Assembly (NCBI GenBank): GCA_013398955.1
Contig: VWPU01008478.1
Location: forward strand, 1 to 64,000
DNA length: 64,000 nt
Source of the DNA: Callaeas wilsoni
Lineage: Eukaryota > Chordata > Aves > Passeriformes > Callaeidae
Direction of reading: 5' to 3'
Shown: positions 1-12,290 of the stretch, one piece after another
How the letters are laid out: every line of letters begins with the position of its first letter
How positions within the stretch are numbered: the stretch's first letter is position 1
Notes under the pieces: generated by a model
Told to the model about the DNA's origin: nothing
The model's input: the letters and a program-made list of their open reading frames with translations, nothing else
Database searches by the model: none
Program-made: the position numbers and the translations under genes

Positions 1-1205
1 TGAAAGGTGTGTCGGGTTAAAGGAGTGTTTTCAGGCGGGTTCTGTCCCGCGTGCCCCCGGCTCTGTGTTTGCACTCCCAGGTGCACGCTCAGGTCGCCGC
101 CGGTGCCCGCAGCGACTGCCGGCTGCAGAATATTGGGTGAGTTTTGGGCAGGTCGGGGGTTACGGATGTTCCTGTTCCCAGCCGTTCCCGGCTCATTCCA
201 GCAGGACCTCACAGCCCTCGGCTGGAAGAGGCAGAAAAAACTCCACGTAAACACTGCGGGGTGAGAGTGAGATCGCTTGGGTGTCACCGGAACCACAATT
301 ACACCTCATCACAGATGAGAGCAATGCCTAATTGCAGCTAATTAACAAGGAGGGTAAATGATCGGCAGCCACTTAAATGCGCCTTTAATTTATTAAGAGA
401 AATAAGAATGGAAGCTCAGTGCCCAGAGGGATGGGTTTGTGTGGGGCCAGGATCGGTTATCCCTCATTTCTGGGTTTGAAGTGGAGGTTAGAAAGGGGTT
501 TATGAACGGGGAGATGAAATGTAGTGAGCCTTGTGGAAACGAATGTGCTCCAAACCTGAGCTCGAGGGCATCGCCTCGGGAAACACCAAAGAGGAGACTG
601 TGGAGGAGAGCTTTAGGTGATGTTGTCTGCCTCTGCCCACATCCTCATCCCTCAGTTCCTCCCTGTGGATGTGCAGGGGTTTGTGTCCCTTCATTTGCAC
701 GGTTGTGAGGAGAGGAAGGCAGGCCTGGCCGGGCCGGGGCTGAGCTGTGCCCTGGCAGAGCGCGGTGCTAAAATCGAGGTGCGGCTGCCAGATTTAATGA
801 AATTGCCGTGGCCTCAGCGCCCGCGTCACAGCTGCTCTGAGGGGAGGCGCACTGGAGTGATTCCCTGCGCTGGGTTTGCTGGGGAGCAGAAATCTGCAAA
901 TGGTCCCAGCGCCTGCTCGGGAAGCCAGACCAAGGCAGGGAAACCTTCCCGAGCCGCGGAACTCCCCTGCCCCATCCCAGCGGCCAGGGGTGGAATAAAT
1001 CAGAGTGACAAAGTGCAGCTCATCAAGAGCAGCACCCTGGGCTGGAGCAGCGTGACTGGCACCTCTGATAAATCCCTGTAATTACCACTGGCTCCGGGCA
1101 GCCTTGAAATGCTGGGATGTGGGGCTGGAGCAGGGAAATCCGGGTTGGTTGAGAAATGAATTGCCCAGAACTTCCCGCGGCTGGGGGAGCCTGGGACAGG
1201 TACCA
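1..1205. other. Unique DNA, no gene recognised
   Basis: Mixed GC-rich single-copy-looking DNA. The open frames here are short, overlap on both strands and show no domain, signal peptide or splice context. The stretch around 295-415 is locally AT-rich with several TAAT cores, so it could be a small noncoding regulatory element. Nothing else is visible. Confidence 0.5.
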
Positions 1206-1656
1206 GTGTCCTGCTGGAGGTGGCAGTGCCAGGAATGGGAATCCCTGGGACAATCCTCTGTCCTGGCACGGAAATGGGGGATCCTGCTGGAGGTGACAGT
1301 GCCAGGAATGGGAATCCCTGGGACAATCCTCTGTCCTGGCACAGAAATGGGGGATCCTGCTGGAGGTGACAGTGCCAGGAATGGGAATCCCTGGGACAAT
1401 CCTCTGTCCTGGCACGGAAATGGGGGATCCTGCTGGAGGTGACAGTGCGAGGAATGGGAATGGCTGGGACAATCCTCTGTCCGGGCAGGGAAATGGGGGC
1501 CCCTGCTGGAGGTGGCAGTGCCGGGAATGGGAATCCCTGGGACAATCCTCTGTCCTGGCATGGAAATGGGGGCTCCTGCTGGAGGTGGCAGTGCCAGGAA
1601 TGGGAATCCCTGGGACAATCCTCTGTCCTGGCACGGAAATGGGGGCTCCTGCTGGG
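1206..1656. repeat. Minisatellite, 73-bp unit, about 6 copies
   Basis: The motif GACAATCCTCTGTCC recurs at 1249, 1322, 1395, 1468, 1541 and 1614, an exact 73-bp spacing. Units differ by a few substitutions (for example gatcc versus ctcc before TGCTGGAGG). Because 73 is not a multiple of three, each reading frame passes through all three phases of the repeat. The three overlapping ~200-aa frames on the minus strand are therefore repeat translations and not proteins. Probably length-polymorphic. Confidence 0.95.
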
Positions 1657-3084
1657 ATGTGGCGGATCTGTCTCTGGTTTTCCAGCCCCCCATCGCTCCT
1701 GGCTGTCCCTGTGTGTTCCTGGTTGCCGCTGCAGCAGTCAGAGCTCTGGGGGCCCTGCCTGGCTGGGAAAGGGGCTGGCGCTGAGCTGGGAGCTCAGAGG
1801 GTCCCTGCCGAGCGCAGGGATGGGGAAGGACCCGGTGGGGATTCTGTAATTTCTGGTTCTCGCCCTGTTCTCATTGAAGTGCTGCGGTCCTTCCCCCGCC
1901 TTCCCCGGTCTCTGTCCATGGTGCCGGTTCACCTCTCCCTGCAGCACTCCCCTCTCTCCGCACACTGATATCCTGACATTCACTGATTTATAGATATCCT
2001 GCTGGAATTTGGCTGAGCCTTTGGGACAGTCCCGAACCATCCTCCTTCTATGCCCCAGTCCCATGAACTGGGCCCTGTTCCTACAGGCTGTGAGTGACAG
2101 GGACACTGATTCCTCTCCCTTCCCGCCTCTGAACATCAGAACAACACGGAATTAAACTGGCACGGTTAAAGCCCAGAGCCTGCACGAATCCTGCCTTAGG
2201 CTCAGTGAGCTGGAAATTCAGATTATCTGACCATGAGGTGCAGCTTCGCCCATGCTCAGCTGGCTCAGGTAAATGCAGCCCCACCTTCATGTCTGTGTGT
2301 ACACCCCAGATTAAATCTGCTCCGAATCCAAAATAAAGAACCAATAAATCCAGCAGACAAGAATATTTCACATCTCTCCAATTATAATCAGCTCTGGAAG
2401 AGAGGCTTGGAGGTAACAAATTACCTGCCCAATCTTTAACCCCAATTACCAACTGCTTGTGCTCATCCATAATTGTCTTTCTTGAGAACTCTTTCTTGCT
2501 GGGGAGGTGATGATGGATTAAAGTGGTGGCTGCCTGTGGACAGCTCCAAATTGATGCATTGTTTCCAGGTTCCAGTTTCCTAAGCCTCAGGTATTAACAA
2601 TCCCTCCAGACACCACCTCATCCCCTCAGCTCCTCCTCCTCCCTGGGTGCAGCCCAGGAAGAGCAAAAAACCTGAGCTGGAACTTTCCAATGCAAATTCA
2701 TGTTAAAAGACTCTGGAGAGGGAACGATTGTGACAACCAGGAGTTGTTATTTATTACACTGGCTGAGCTGCACTAAATTGCTTTTGAGTAGTATCCTGAA
2801 TTTTGAATTTTGAATTGGCTGCAGTGCCACCCAGGCTGGGATATTTTGAACTCTTGGGTTATAAACTCTCAGTAAGTTTGTTTGAAGTGATAAGTTCTTA
2901 TTTCCTCTCGAGCTTGTGGACCCTGGTTGTGCTCAGCCTCAGTTTGCACATATTTCTGTGGAGTGATCAGGATTAGAACTACGTTCCTCAGCGAAAAGAA
3001 CTGGGATGGATATTCTGTGCCAGGGGGACAGCACGAGGTGACAAACCCATTGTGCCAGCTGGGGCTGGGGGCACAGGAAGGAGG
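1657..3084. other. Unique DNA, no gene recognised
   Basis: Single-copy-looking sequence that becomes more AT-rich between about 2310 and 2480 and between 2690 and 2910. No exon with convincing splice sites, no RNA gene and no transposon end was recognised. Confidence 0.45.
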
Positions 3085-3520
3085 CAGGGACGGGGGGACG
3101 TTCGCCCGGGGGGACCCCTCAGCTTTGCCCCCCAGGGGAGTCCGTGTGCGAGGGGACTCGGGGCAGCCTGAGCAGGGACTTCCCCTGCGTGCTTCCCTGT
3201 CGCGGAGCGCTGCTGGCTGCGCTGGAGGCTCCCGGGTGGGCCGTGAGCTGTGCCTTGGGCTGCGGAGGGGCAGAGCGGCCGTGGCACGGCCGAGGGCTCA
3301 GCAGCTGGAGCCGGCACGGAGCGAGCCCAGCCCACGCCCGGGGCGGCTTCAATGTTGCTGATGCTCCTCTCCTGCCGTGTTGGCAGCGCGGCCGGAGCAC
3401 CGCAGCTCTGCCTCCGCAGCCCTGAGCTGGCCGGCTGAGGGCAGCGGAGCAAGGCTGTCCCTGCCTCCAGGGCTGCTGCAGTCCCTTGTCGTGCCCTCCT
3501 CCGCGGGCAGGGCCCTGGGT
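3085..3520. promoter_or_regulatory. CpG-rich patch without recognised exon
   Basis: This ~430-bp block is clearly richer in CG dinucleotides than its flanks, with frequent gcg, ccgg and cgcgg words. It resembles a small CpG island. Overlapping short frames exist on both strands, but none has a recognisable product or clear exon boundaries. It could be an orphan CpG island, an alternative or lncRNA promoter, or simply a GC peak. I infer regulatory potential from composition only. Confidence 0.35.
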
Positions 3521-5796
3521 TTTGGGAGAGCATCTCTGCGTCTCCGCTGCCTCCCGAGCTCTCCCCTCTCCTCCTGGAGCTGTTTTTCCTGCCTTTGCCG
3601 CTTTCTTTATGACCCGTGGAGAAGCTCCTAGTGCTGGGGCTGGCAGAGCCTCAGCCCTTGGCCGTGGGAGGGAAGGAGGGACACGTCTGACCCTGTATCA
3701 GACACCGAATCTGCGTGTCCCGGAACCACTCAAACCTTGAAGCTGGTCAACATTCCTGATGGAAATATCGAGGCTGGGGTGCTCAGGGTGGTGTCACACG
3801 AAAAACGCAGCCCTGGGTAGGTGTGGGCAAGCAGGAGAAGCAAAGCTGCTGCGTCATTTAATCCAAATGCCTTTAATCTGCCGGGGAGAGCAGGGAAAGC
3901 AGCAGGGCCCTTCCTGCAGAGCTCACACCCGCTCTGGGCTCGGCCTCACAGCAGCTGAGAGCTTTTGTTTGAACTTTCGGGGAGGAAAATAGCAAAATGT
4001 TGTGCCAGATTCATGATGGCTTAAATAAATGTCACGGGTGGTGATGAGGAGGAGCTGCACCGTTAACTGGGCACATGCAAATATTGCTGCAGGAGCAAAC
4101 AGAGGGGATGGGCGAGCTCGGGTGAGCTCAGGTGAGTGGTGCTGAGCAGGAGAGCTGCTCCAGGACACACCTCCACCTATCCCATGTTAAAAATCGAAGT
4201 AGTTCACCCTCAGCCTTTAATCTCACTGCCCTCTGAGCTGCCCTCGCTGCTATGGGGGGCAGAGGCTGGTTTGGAGCTGGGTTTTACTCTGCATTTCAGG
4301 GGAGCTCTGCACTGCGGTGCTGGGTGCCAGAATTCTCGATAAATAAATGTGAAACACTCCTCGAGGCACAGCGTGCTCAGCACAGCCGAGCCACTCTTCC
4401 ATTCTCAGGTGCAATCCAATCTTTTGTCCCCTGGGAGAGGCAAGGAGCCACTTCCCGAGGGGCAGAACCCGTCCCTTTGTTTGCAGGGTTGGCCTGGCCA
4501 AAGGTGCTGCGGCTTCTCGTCAAGGACCTCCTCTCCCATTTCCTTGTGCTGCTCTCCCTGCCTTGAGCAGTTCCCTGGTCTGAGCTGTTTTATTTCTTTT
4601 GATTCCACGGTTTCTCAGTTATCTTGAACTCTGCTCTGCCTGCCTTGGCCTCCTGTTGCTGTGACGTGTGACAGTGGCAGCCAGGAGAGGCCAGGGCACT
4701 TTAATCTGGTGATTTGTGGAACGGGTGCCTCGTTCTGTTCTTCAGAATCAGTGGGAAGCGGTGGCTGCAGGTCTCAGAGTGTCACTCGCTGTCGCTCTCC
4801 CAGGGGCTCTGTGTGCCTGCAGTTTGACACTCGGTGTCACCACACAGACGGTGGCTTCCGATGGAAGGGATTTTCTGTGCTCTGACATCAGGAAGGGTTG
4901 GGCCAAATGTTCTCCTGGAACACCTGCGACCACTCTGGATTTCAGTGGCTCCATCTGGGCCATCCCGCAGTGTTTTACATGAGGCTGCTCCTGGAGTGCT
5001 GCACATCCCGGATCAGCTGTGATTCTGGGAGCAGCTCTGATATTATTCCCTGACTTGGATTTTGGTGTGCATTCCTTTATCCTGCTGATGCTGGGACGGC
5101 ATTTTGTTTGAACTTTCGGAACTTTCGCAGCCCCGTGCCGTGCCCTGCGGGGTGTGAGCACAGCCAGGCCCTGCTGTGGCTCTCCAGCTCCGAGCTCACC
5201 AGAGCAGTTCCCTGCCCAGGAAAAGCATCCTCACCCTCTGTGTAAAACCGAGAAATGGGCTCTGAATCGACTTCTGGGCTGGGAGTGATTTTTTCCTGTT
5301 TTAAACTCCTTTCCTGGCACTCTGCCCTTCCAGTGGAGCTGCCTTGGCTCGGCCCCTCACTGCAGGAGCTCCAGGCCGTTCCTTGAGCAATTCCTTCTCA
5401 TTCAGAGCCAAGTGCCCCCTGAGCTCCGCCTGCAGCACCCCCTGTCCTGAGCTGGTCTGACACTCGGCCTCCTAAAGGAGCCCGAGCTCTCCCTCGGCTG
5501 CTTCCCTGGAGTTCGGCCCGAGCCGGAGCCCTGAAATCCCGGATGGCAGCCTGCAGTGAAAGCCTCCTGTCCCTGGCCGTGGCTGCCAGCCGAGCTGTTC
5601 GCCCCTGGCAGTGGGGCTGGCTCTGAGTTACACTCCGGTAGCTCCGTCCCGCTTCCCCAGGGCCCTGCAGGGCTTTGGCCCGGCTCTCCCAGAGAGGATG
5701 GATTGGAGCTGGCACCTCGCACTGCCAGGCCACGGGGAAAGCAAGCCCTTCCCCTCGTGAGCGCCACGGGAAACTTCGCTGAGAGCAAAGATTCCC
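3521..5796. other. Unique DNA, no gene recognised
   Basis: GC-moderate to GC-rich sequence with short uninformative frames on both strands. The stretch around 5400-5760 is again CpG-rich. No coding exon, structured RNA or transposon end was identified. Confidence 0.45.
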
Positions 5797-5848
5797 TAAG
5801 AATCACAGAACGAACTGGGTTGGAAAGACTTTGAGACCATCAACCTAA
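5797..5848 (-). mobile_element. CR1-like LINE 3'-end fragment
   Basis: Read on the + strand, the block starts with AGAATCACAGAA, continues with GGGTTGGAAAGACTTTGAGA and then gives ACCATCAACC. This is the typical reverse-complement appearance of the conserved 3' untranslated end of sauropsid CR1 LINEs (a tail of ATTCTATG-type repeats preceded by the TTGGA...GGTC segment). Only about 50 bp can be followed, so it is a severely 5'-truncated, diverged insertion in minus orientation. It is the only LINE piece I can support and is one of the arguments for a bird genome. Confidence 0.7.
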
Positions 5849-6714
5849 GGGACACAGGAACAGAGTTATTTATTAGGAATAACATTTTCTGCCTGCATTT
5901 ATAATGTGTTTGACAAGATCCTTCGGAAGGATAAAATCTACAGGAGTCCCAGGCTTGCAGAAGTGAAAATCATTATGAACTGAAAACACAACTGCAACGG
6001 GAAGCAGGGCGGGAGAAGTGAGGGGAGAGAAGGGCTGTAAGGACTGGGAAAAGCACGAGGGGATGGTGGCAGTACCCTGGAATTTCCTCCTTTCTCTGGG
6101 ATTTTCTGTAGGATGAGCCAGCAGAACAGCACACACTGAGCTGCTGGTGCCCAAAACCCCCAAAATGAGGTGAATTCCCTTCCCTCAGCAGCCGCTGCTG
6201 CTCCGGGTGAGCCTGGAGGAGGGGACAGGGCTGTCCTGTGCTGCTCCATCAGCTCTGCAGAGAGGAACGAGCAGAGCCTGAGGCCGTCCCCAGCACTGGC
6301 CAAACAATGTCCCTGTGACCCAGGGGCCAGCCAGTGTCACCAAGTTCTGAGGATGTGCCAGACACGGGGACCTGTGGTCGCTTTGTCACCCGGGCAGGGC
6401 TGAGGCTGCTGTCCCTGAGGCAGGGACAGCCTGGCAGAGCCTCCTGCGCTGAAATAATGCTGAAATAAAGAGGGAAGGGCAGGGGAAGGCTCCCCTGGAG
6501 CAGCACCTGCAGGTCCCTCTGCCTCCCCGGGCAAAGGGCAAGGGGAGATGTTTAATTTCCAGTAAGGGTGTGAAGCTGCTCCTGAGCGCTGTGCCAGAGC
6601 GGAACGGGCTGCAGGGCAGGTGCTCAGTGAGTCAGGGAATACCATCAATTCATAAAGTATCTCATGGAGATTTCTGCGCTGCAGTTGCAGCTGCAAAAGC
6701 TCTTTAATGTCCAC
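5849..6714. other. Unique DNA, no gene recognised
   Basis: Sequence immediately beyond the CR1 fragment. It may include a little more decayed CR1 at its left edge, but I cannot align it by eye. Otherwise GC-moderate, with no coding or RNA features. Confidence 0.4.
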
Positions 6715-7330
6715 ACTCTGGTATTAAATACCGGGATAAAGAGCTGGGGAATGGATTCTATTCTGGCTATCACTTGTGCGAGTGCAGGTCAGATCCCTCT
6801 GGATTTCTGAATAAATCTGCGCTCTTGACAGAGCATGAGGAGCCTTCTGAGTGCGGGCTCCAACCGCCAAAGCAGGATTTATCTGCTGCAGCCTTGGCTT
6901 TCTTGGAGGATTAATTCACTTAATCATAACTGTTTTCTGCAAGCATTTTAATCAGCTGCTAATCCTCATCTCTTCCTTCATATTAGCTAATTAAATCAAG
7001 TTATTATTTTTAAGTGTTCCCTCAAAGCCAATGATTCTTATGGAAATGGGTGAGGAGGTCTGTGAAATGTCCTAGACAGGATCCTGTGCTTTTGGTGGCT
7101 TTTGGTGGCTTTTATTTAACATTCCTGTGGCAGCTCAGGAAATACCCTCTTTCTTCATGTTGTGCAAGGAGCCGGTTCTGTGTTCTTGTTTTTATTCATA
7201 ACGACAGATAATAAAATTAATGCCTTTGGTGGTACTAGCAGATCACCCCCCGCAGCTTTTAAGCAGATCTTTGTGATAAATGAAGTTACTCGCCAAAAAT
7301 AGCAATAAACAAATTATACAAGCAGAGTTC
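6715..7330. other. AT-rich unique block, candidate conserved noncoding element
   Basis: Composition drops sharply to AT-rich, with dense homeodomain-type TAAT/ATTA cores (6910-7010 and 7190-7320), including GCTAATTAAATC near 6985. No frame of any length is present. Such islands in a GC-rich region near a developmental receptor gene are typical of enhancers or conserved noncoding elements. Conservation cannot be tested here. A short duplication of TTTTGGTGGC lies near 7090-7110. Confidence 0.3.
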
Positions 7331-8814
7331 AATCTGCACTGAATCCCCACAGACGTATCTGGGAAAGCTTGTTAGAAATAATTGTGGTTTTGTTCCAGTT
7401 CTCCCTTCCCTCAGGTTTTGTTACAGTGGATAGCAGCAGCAGAATCCTCTTTGTGTGATTCATCTGCCCCGTGCCTCCTGCAGCCACCAGAACCTGTTTG
7501 GGGCGTTTGTCCTGCTCCCAGCCGGGACATCCTGGGAGCCCTGGGGCCTGTGGGCACGCTGGCACTGCCCAGTGCTCAGAAATCAAATGATCTTTTCACT
7601 CCTGCCCGCCCTGGAATGCCAGGGGACAGCGGAATGTGGCCCAGGGTGTCCTGGATGAGGTGCTGGAACTTCACGAGGGCTCGAAGGCCACTGGACCCTC
7701 GGCCAAGGAGGAGCAAGAAGCTCCCCTGAAAAATCTGAGCCCCTGAAAGCAGCAGAACAAGGCTCTGGCATTGTCTGGGTGCTGCTGAACCCCCTCCGGG
7801 CTCACTGCGTGGTTCTGGGCTGTTTCAGCAGCACCGCGACTCAAACCCAGCCCGGACCCCCTCAGGGATTTAGGGACAATTCCATCCCACCATTCCTCAA
7901 TTATTGGTCCGCTATTCCTTAAGAGGGTTCTGTGGCCTAGGCAGGAGTCCAGTTTTAATTAAAAATGCCAGTAATTTTGTGCAGAAGTCGTTAATGCCCC
8001 TTCCTGGCTGCAGCAGCCACCAAAACCCGGGGCTCAGCTCAGGAAATGACAATTCCTGTACTGGGAGGGAGTGGGAGGTGTGGGAGTAAAACAAAGCCGT
8101 GAATTAAGCAGAACAAAACCCAGCAAGTGTTTCCAGCACTGATGTGCAGTGGGGGAGGCTCAGCAGGGAAATTCCACCGAGCCTCCGCTCCTTGGCTATC
8201 AGGGAGATGATTTTGTGGAAAGGGCTCAGGCCATCAGTAGTGGTTCAGTTGTGGGAAGCCACTGCCAATTCTTCCTGGATTTCACTCGTAATTTGCCTCA
8301 GGAGTGTGGGAGCTGCTTCAAAACGTGTTTGGAGTTAATTCCACAGGGGAAATCCATAAATATCCATGTGAGGGATGGCTGGGATGGCACCTCTGGAATT
8401 CTGCCGTGCTGGGGCACCCGGAGAGCTCCGGTGTGGGGCTGCCCTGGACGCTGGGTTGGGGCACTGCTGGGCAGCTCAGTCATTAACAGACTCCTCCAAT
8501 TCCCCTCCTTGTCGGGTGCTCCGAGGGAAGGCGCTGATTAAAATCCTCTGTCCTTCCTGTTTGAGTGCAGGACTTATTAAAAGTGTAATTGTTCAAGGGG
8601 AAATGGAGCTTTGGGGATTCTGTTTATTTATCCAGAGGAGTTTTCCATTCATCTCCGTGGCTTTTGCCTCAGACCTGTAAATCCAAGCAGAGATGACTCC
8701 AAACCCTCTCAGTTGTTTTCCTGTTCCAGGCCACATTTTAGGGCTGGGAGGGTTCCTTCTGCTTTTGTGCCCAGCAGGAAATCCACAGCAGCCTGGGCAA
8801 AATGAGATGGGACA
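7331..8814. other. Unique DNA, no gene recognised
   Basis: GC-moderate sequence with several 60-130 codon frames in competing phases. None carries a recognisable domain or paired splice sites. I see nothing functional that I can support. Confidence 0.4.
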
Positions 8815-9010
8815 AACCTGCAGTTATTTAAAACAGGATAGAGCCAGGGATTTAAAAATGGAAAAAGAATTCTGGAATACAGATAATATTGAGAGTTAAT
8901 GCCACTTGCACTCATTACCCCTCCAGGTTTTAATAGTTATTATTAAATATTATCTTATTATCATATGGAATTATGAGGAAACAGTGAATTAATGAAGTTA
9001 ATTGATTTCT
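8815..9010. other. AT-rich block with TAAT/TTAT-dense core
   Basis: From about 8820 the sequence is strongly AT-rich and ends in a run of ATTA/TTAT words (8930-9000). It has no coding potential. It could be a noncoding regulatory element, but low complexity around 8935-8970 makes a neutral origin equally possible. Confidence 0.25.
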
Positions 9011-9599
9011 TTTTCCCGCTGCCCTTCAGACACTAACTGGGTGCTCCCTTCCTGTTCTTCCCCTCATCCTGGACAGTTTTGGAAATCTTGGCCATTGTGG
9101 TTTTTTCTAAGAAAGGAGATTTTATCCCTTTTCTGTCCCGTTTCTCCCTCCCCGTGTTTTCCCCATTTTCCATATGGAGCGATATTTTGGCTGGCACGCT
9201 GAGCTGTGCAATAACAGCTGTAAAATCTCCTTGGTGACATTTCTGCAGAGGGAAAAAATAAATCTGTCAGAGACGTGATCCTCAGAAACACCAGCTTTGT
9301 CCTGGCTGACTTCCCCCACATCACGGCCCAGTGCAAATCTTTTGGGATTTGGGAATAGGAGACTTCTCCCTGTTTTATTCCCAACCCCAGACCGAATCTG
9401 CTGTTCCCTCCGTGGTGCGGAGCAACACAAACATTGCAGTTCCAGGGGTTGCCTCTCCTCAGCCAGGACTGGCAGACCTGGTGCTGTTTAAGGATTTTGA
9501 GATAAATTTTACCTCTGGGAAATCTCCAGGTATTTCATTACATTTCTGGAATAATTGTCCTCCCGTTTTGCTCATTTCTAGAGGGAAAGATAACACCTC

Positions 9600-9905
9600 T
9601 CTTTCATTAATGAGCCTTCTTTTATCTAAATTATTTAAATAGGAGGCGAGGTCCCTGCTCATCCTCCTGCAATATAGGCAGCCCTATACTGAGCTGCTAA
9701 GGACACTTCTAAATGAGATTTAATAATATAGCAGGACATTTAGCATATATTAATTAAATATCAGCAGATGGTGAGGAGAGCCCTTGCTGGGAGTGAGTAC
9801 AGAGGAATAGAACTGCCACGTAATTACCCAGACCTGCAGAAACAATGGAGGTGCAATTACTTTTTTATTAACACATTACACTGGCATGCAATGCCGAGGA
9901 ATTTA
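9600..9905. other. AT-rich unique block, candidate conserved noncoding element
   Basis: High-complexity AT-rich DNA including GCATATATTAATTAAATATC near 9742 and further TAATTA cores to 9905. It is not a simple repeat and has no open frame worth calling. The mix of palindromic ATTAAT sites and unique flanking sequence is what avian developmental enhancers usually look like. The call rests on composition and motif density only. Confidence 0.3.
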
Positions 9906-10529
9906 ATTACTGCCCAGCTCCGCTTGTGTGCAGTGGCAGAGTGGTGGAGGCGGAGAGGAGCCGTGTAAAAGGGTTTGGAATCTCCTGTGTGAGAGCAGCC
10001 CTGGCAGCCCAGGAACCTGCAGGGGAAGCTGGGCATGAGGCTGGGAATAAGGCTCCGGTGGTCCAAGGCTGCACTCGTGCAGTGAACCCAAAAATTGGTG
10101 TGAAATCTGGAAATTTCTGAGTGCCATCAGCACAGAAATCCCTGGTGGCACCGTGGTGGCAGCCACACATTTGGAGTTTTGCCAGGCCAGACGAAGAGGG
10201 ATTTCTGTCCTCCCCTCCAGGCCAAGGTTCCATCAAGCTTCACCCTCGGTGTCCTCCGAGCCTCCTTGGGTGTTCCGCCTTTGGCTGAACCCCAAACACA
10301 GCATCTTCTCAGGGTTATGGTTCAGCTCTTACAGGGATTGGCGTAAAATGTCTGCAGGTCTGGCAAGGTTTGGGGTTTCCAGCCCATTTTCCAGCCCCCA
10401 GCTGCAGGTAGAGCCTGAGCACCAGAGAGATCCTTGTCAGGCACCTTGGGAAGGTTTTGGGATCCAGGTTTGTGGGGCTGCTTCTCCTGGGTCATGAGGT
10501 GGGAAAACTCAGGATTGCAGCAGCTGCCT
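9906..10529. other. Unique DNA, no gene recognised
   Basis: GC-moderate DNA with short overlapping frames. No feature supported. Confidence 0.4.
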
Positions 10530-11110
10530 GAGCTGCATCCCCTGAGACAGCAGTGCTTCTACAAAAATAAATTAAACCCTTAATCCTGCAGACCTTTTTC
10601 CCTGCAAAATCCTCATTTGTGCCTTTTTCCAGGGCAAAGCAATATTTAGTGGCAGAAGCAGCTCTGTTAACTTATGTTGGTGGAGTCCCTGTTATATTCA
10701 ACCTGACATAAAATGCCAAGAAATGGCCAAGAATGACATTTAAATGCATGGAATCGACAGCCCTACCTCTAGGTGTGGGTTTGCTGGAGCTTTTTTTTCC
10801 CTAAATAATAATGTAAAGCTACATTTGCCATCCAGTTGTGCTACCTTAAAGTACCTTGTTTGACATTTTACTGTGATGAGTGAACCTTTAACAAGGTCAT
10901 TAGCTTTGAAGGATTTTTCTCCTGGGGCTGTGGCAAGCAGTTTATTCTAAATAGCCAGGAAGAGAGAATAAAATATAAATAAAAATAACACCGTGTAACT
11001 GTGAAAGATTTCATTTGTAAGGAACATAAAGTGGAAGTCTCCACAAAATAATCCGGCCCTTCAAGAAGCCAGCAGTCATTGAAACGAATAAATCCAGCCA
11101 CAGCAGAATA
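10530..11110. other. AT-rich unique block, candidate conserved noncoding element
   Basis: Mostly AT-rich, high-complexity sequence with only short frames on the minus strand. Polypyrimidine and AATAAT words occur near 10790-10815. No transposon end is visible. Possibly regulatory or simply an AT-rich unique island. Confidence 0.25.
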
Positions 11111-12054
11111 ACTCCATAAAAATAACAACAAACTCCTCCAGGTTTATGGGAGAGGAGTCCCTGCAAGGAGGGGACCTGGAGCTCCGGGGTAGTTCTGAAC
11201 ATTCCCGGAATTGCCGCTCAGCTGCAGAGGGAATGGGAGCAGAGCGAAGGCAGGAATAGAAACGGTCAGGTTCTCACTTAAAAAGCAAACGGGGTGAGAT
11301 CCTAACCTGTGATTTTCTTGAGCCCCTGGACTGTGAGAAGGCAAACCCTGGGAAGCACGAGCTCAGAGCTCCCAGTTATCGATGGCTGCTTCGGTTATTG
11401 ATCAGGAGAGGCCGAGGGGCCTGCTGTGGGTTCACACCGAGCCGCAGGGCTCTCACGCTGACCTCACACAAACCTCTGCGGGCAGGGACCCTGAATCGGA
11501 GGGTTAAAATGAAGCTGTCCACGAGGAATTCCGAGGGAATGATGTGGGGATGCGCTCATCCTGCCCGGCTGTGCCTTCAGGAGGCACCCGGACTGTGGTG
11601 CTCCATCCCTCGGGTGATTTCCTGACATCCTTCGCTGCTTCCAGCCCCAAGTGGGAGCCCAGCTCCTGCTGGGAACCAGTGGAATCCCATTCCCAAGGGC
11701 AGGGAACACCTGGTGAGAACCTCTGTGCAAACAGCAGCGAGTCCTCGATGTGCTCTCAGGAGTGATTGGTGCTTTGTGAACGTGATCTGCGGCAGCGTGG
11801 ACAAACTCCTGCAGAGAGGCGAGGCACTGACAGAAAGGGCTTTCAGACAAGGATCATCCGGCCAGCAGGCAGCAGCGGGAATTCCCACTGCGGATGCTGG
11901 CACTGCTTCTGTGTGTCTCTATCCATACAGGACCTGACAGGTTCTGACAGCCGAGTATTACAGTGGGAGATCAAGGAAATGCTCCCAGATAGTGCTCGAG
12001 ACGTCTTTGTCAACTCCCCATCAGCCCTGAGAGCAACCGAAGCAAAGAGTTCAG
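11111..12054. other. Unique DNA, no gene recognised
   Basis: GC-moderate sequence with competing short frames on both strands and no supported gene, RNA or repeat. Confidence 0.4.
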
Positions 12055-12290
12055 CCTAATTGCTGGGTATCTCATTAATTGCGCTATTTAGTCAGTCATT
12101 ATCAATGAGCATGAGAAGGAATTTTAAGATATTTATTTGCTGCCTATAGCACGGGAAACATCTCCTATTTAATACACAAATATGTTGCCCCTTATCTCTC
12201 GTCTCACAAGGGATTTGTTTAACCAAGGCTCCGGCTGATATGAGCAGGCTTTTAAATTGAAAAATTGCAATTCATTCCCCCCCAACTTTG
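12055..12290. other. AT-rich block resembling an enhancer core
   Basis: A compact AT-rich, high-complexity stretch with CTCATTAATTGCGC near 12071, a MEF2-like CTATTTAG at about 12085, the word GTCAGTCATTATCAATGAGC near 12091, and AAGATATTTATTTGC near 12126. There is no coding potential. The density of different factor-like motifs in unique sequence makes this one of the better enhancer candidates in the left half. This is inference without alignment. Confidence 0.35.

Noticed and set aside
1000..1693. Three overlapping ~200-codon minus-strand frames with internal repeats
   Set aside because: All are frames of the same 73-bp minisatellite. The unit is not a multiple of three, so the repeated peptides are phase-shifted versions of one DNA unit.
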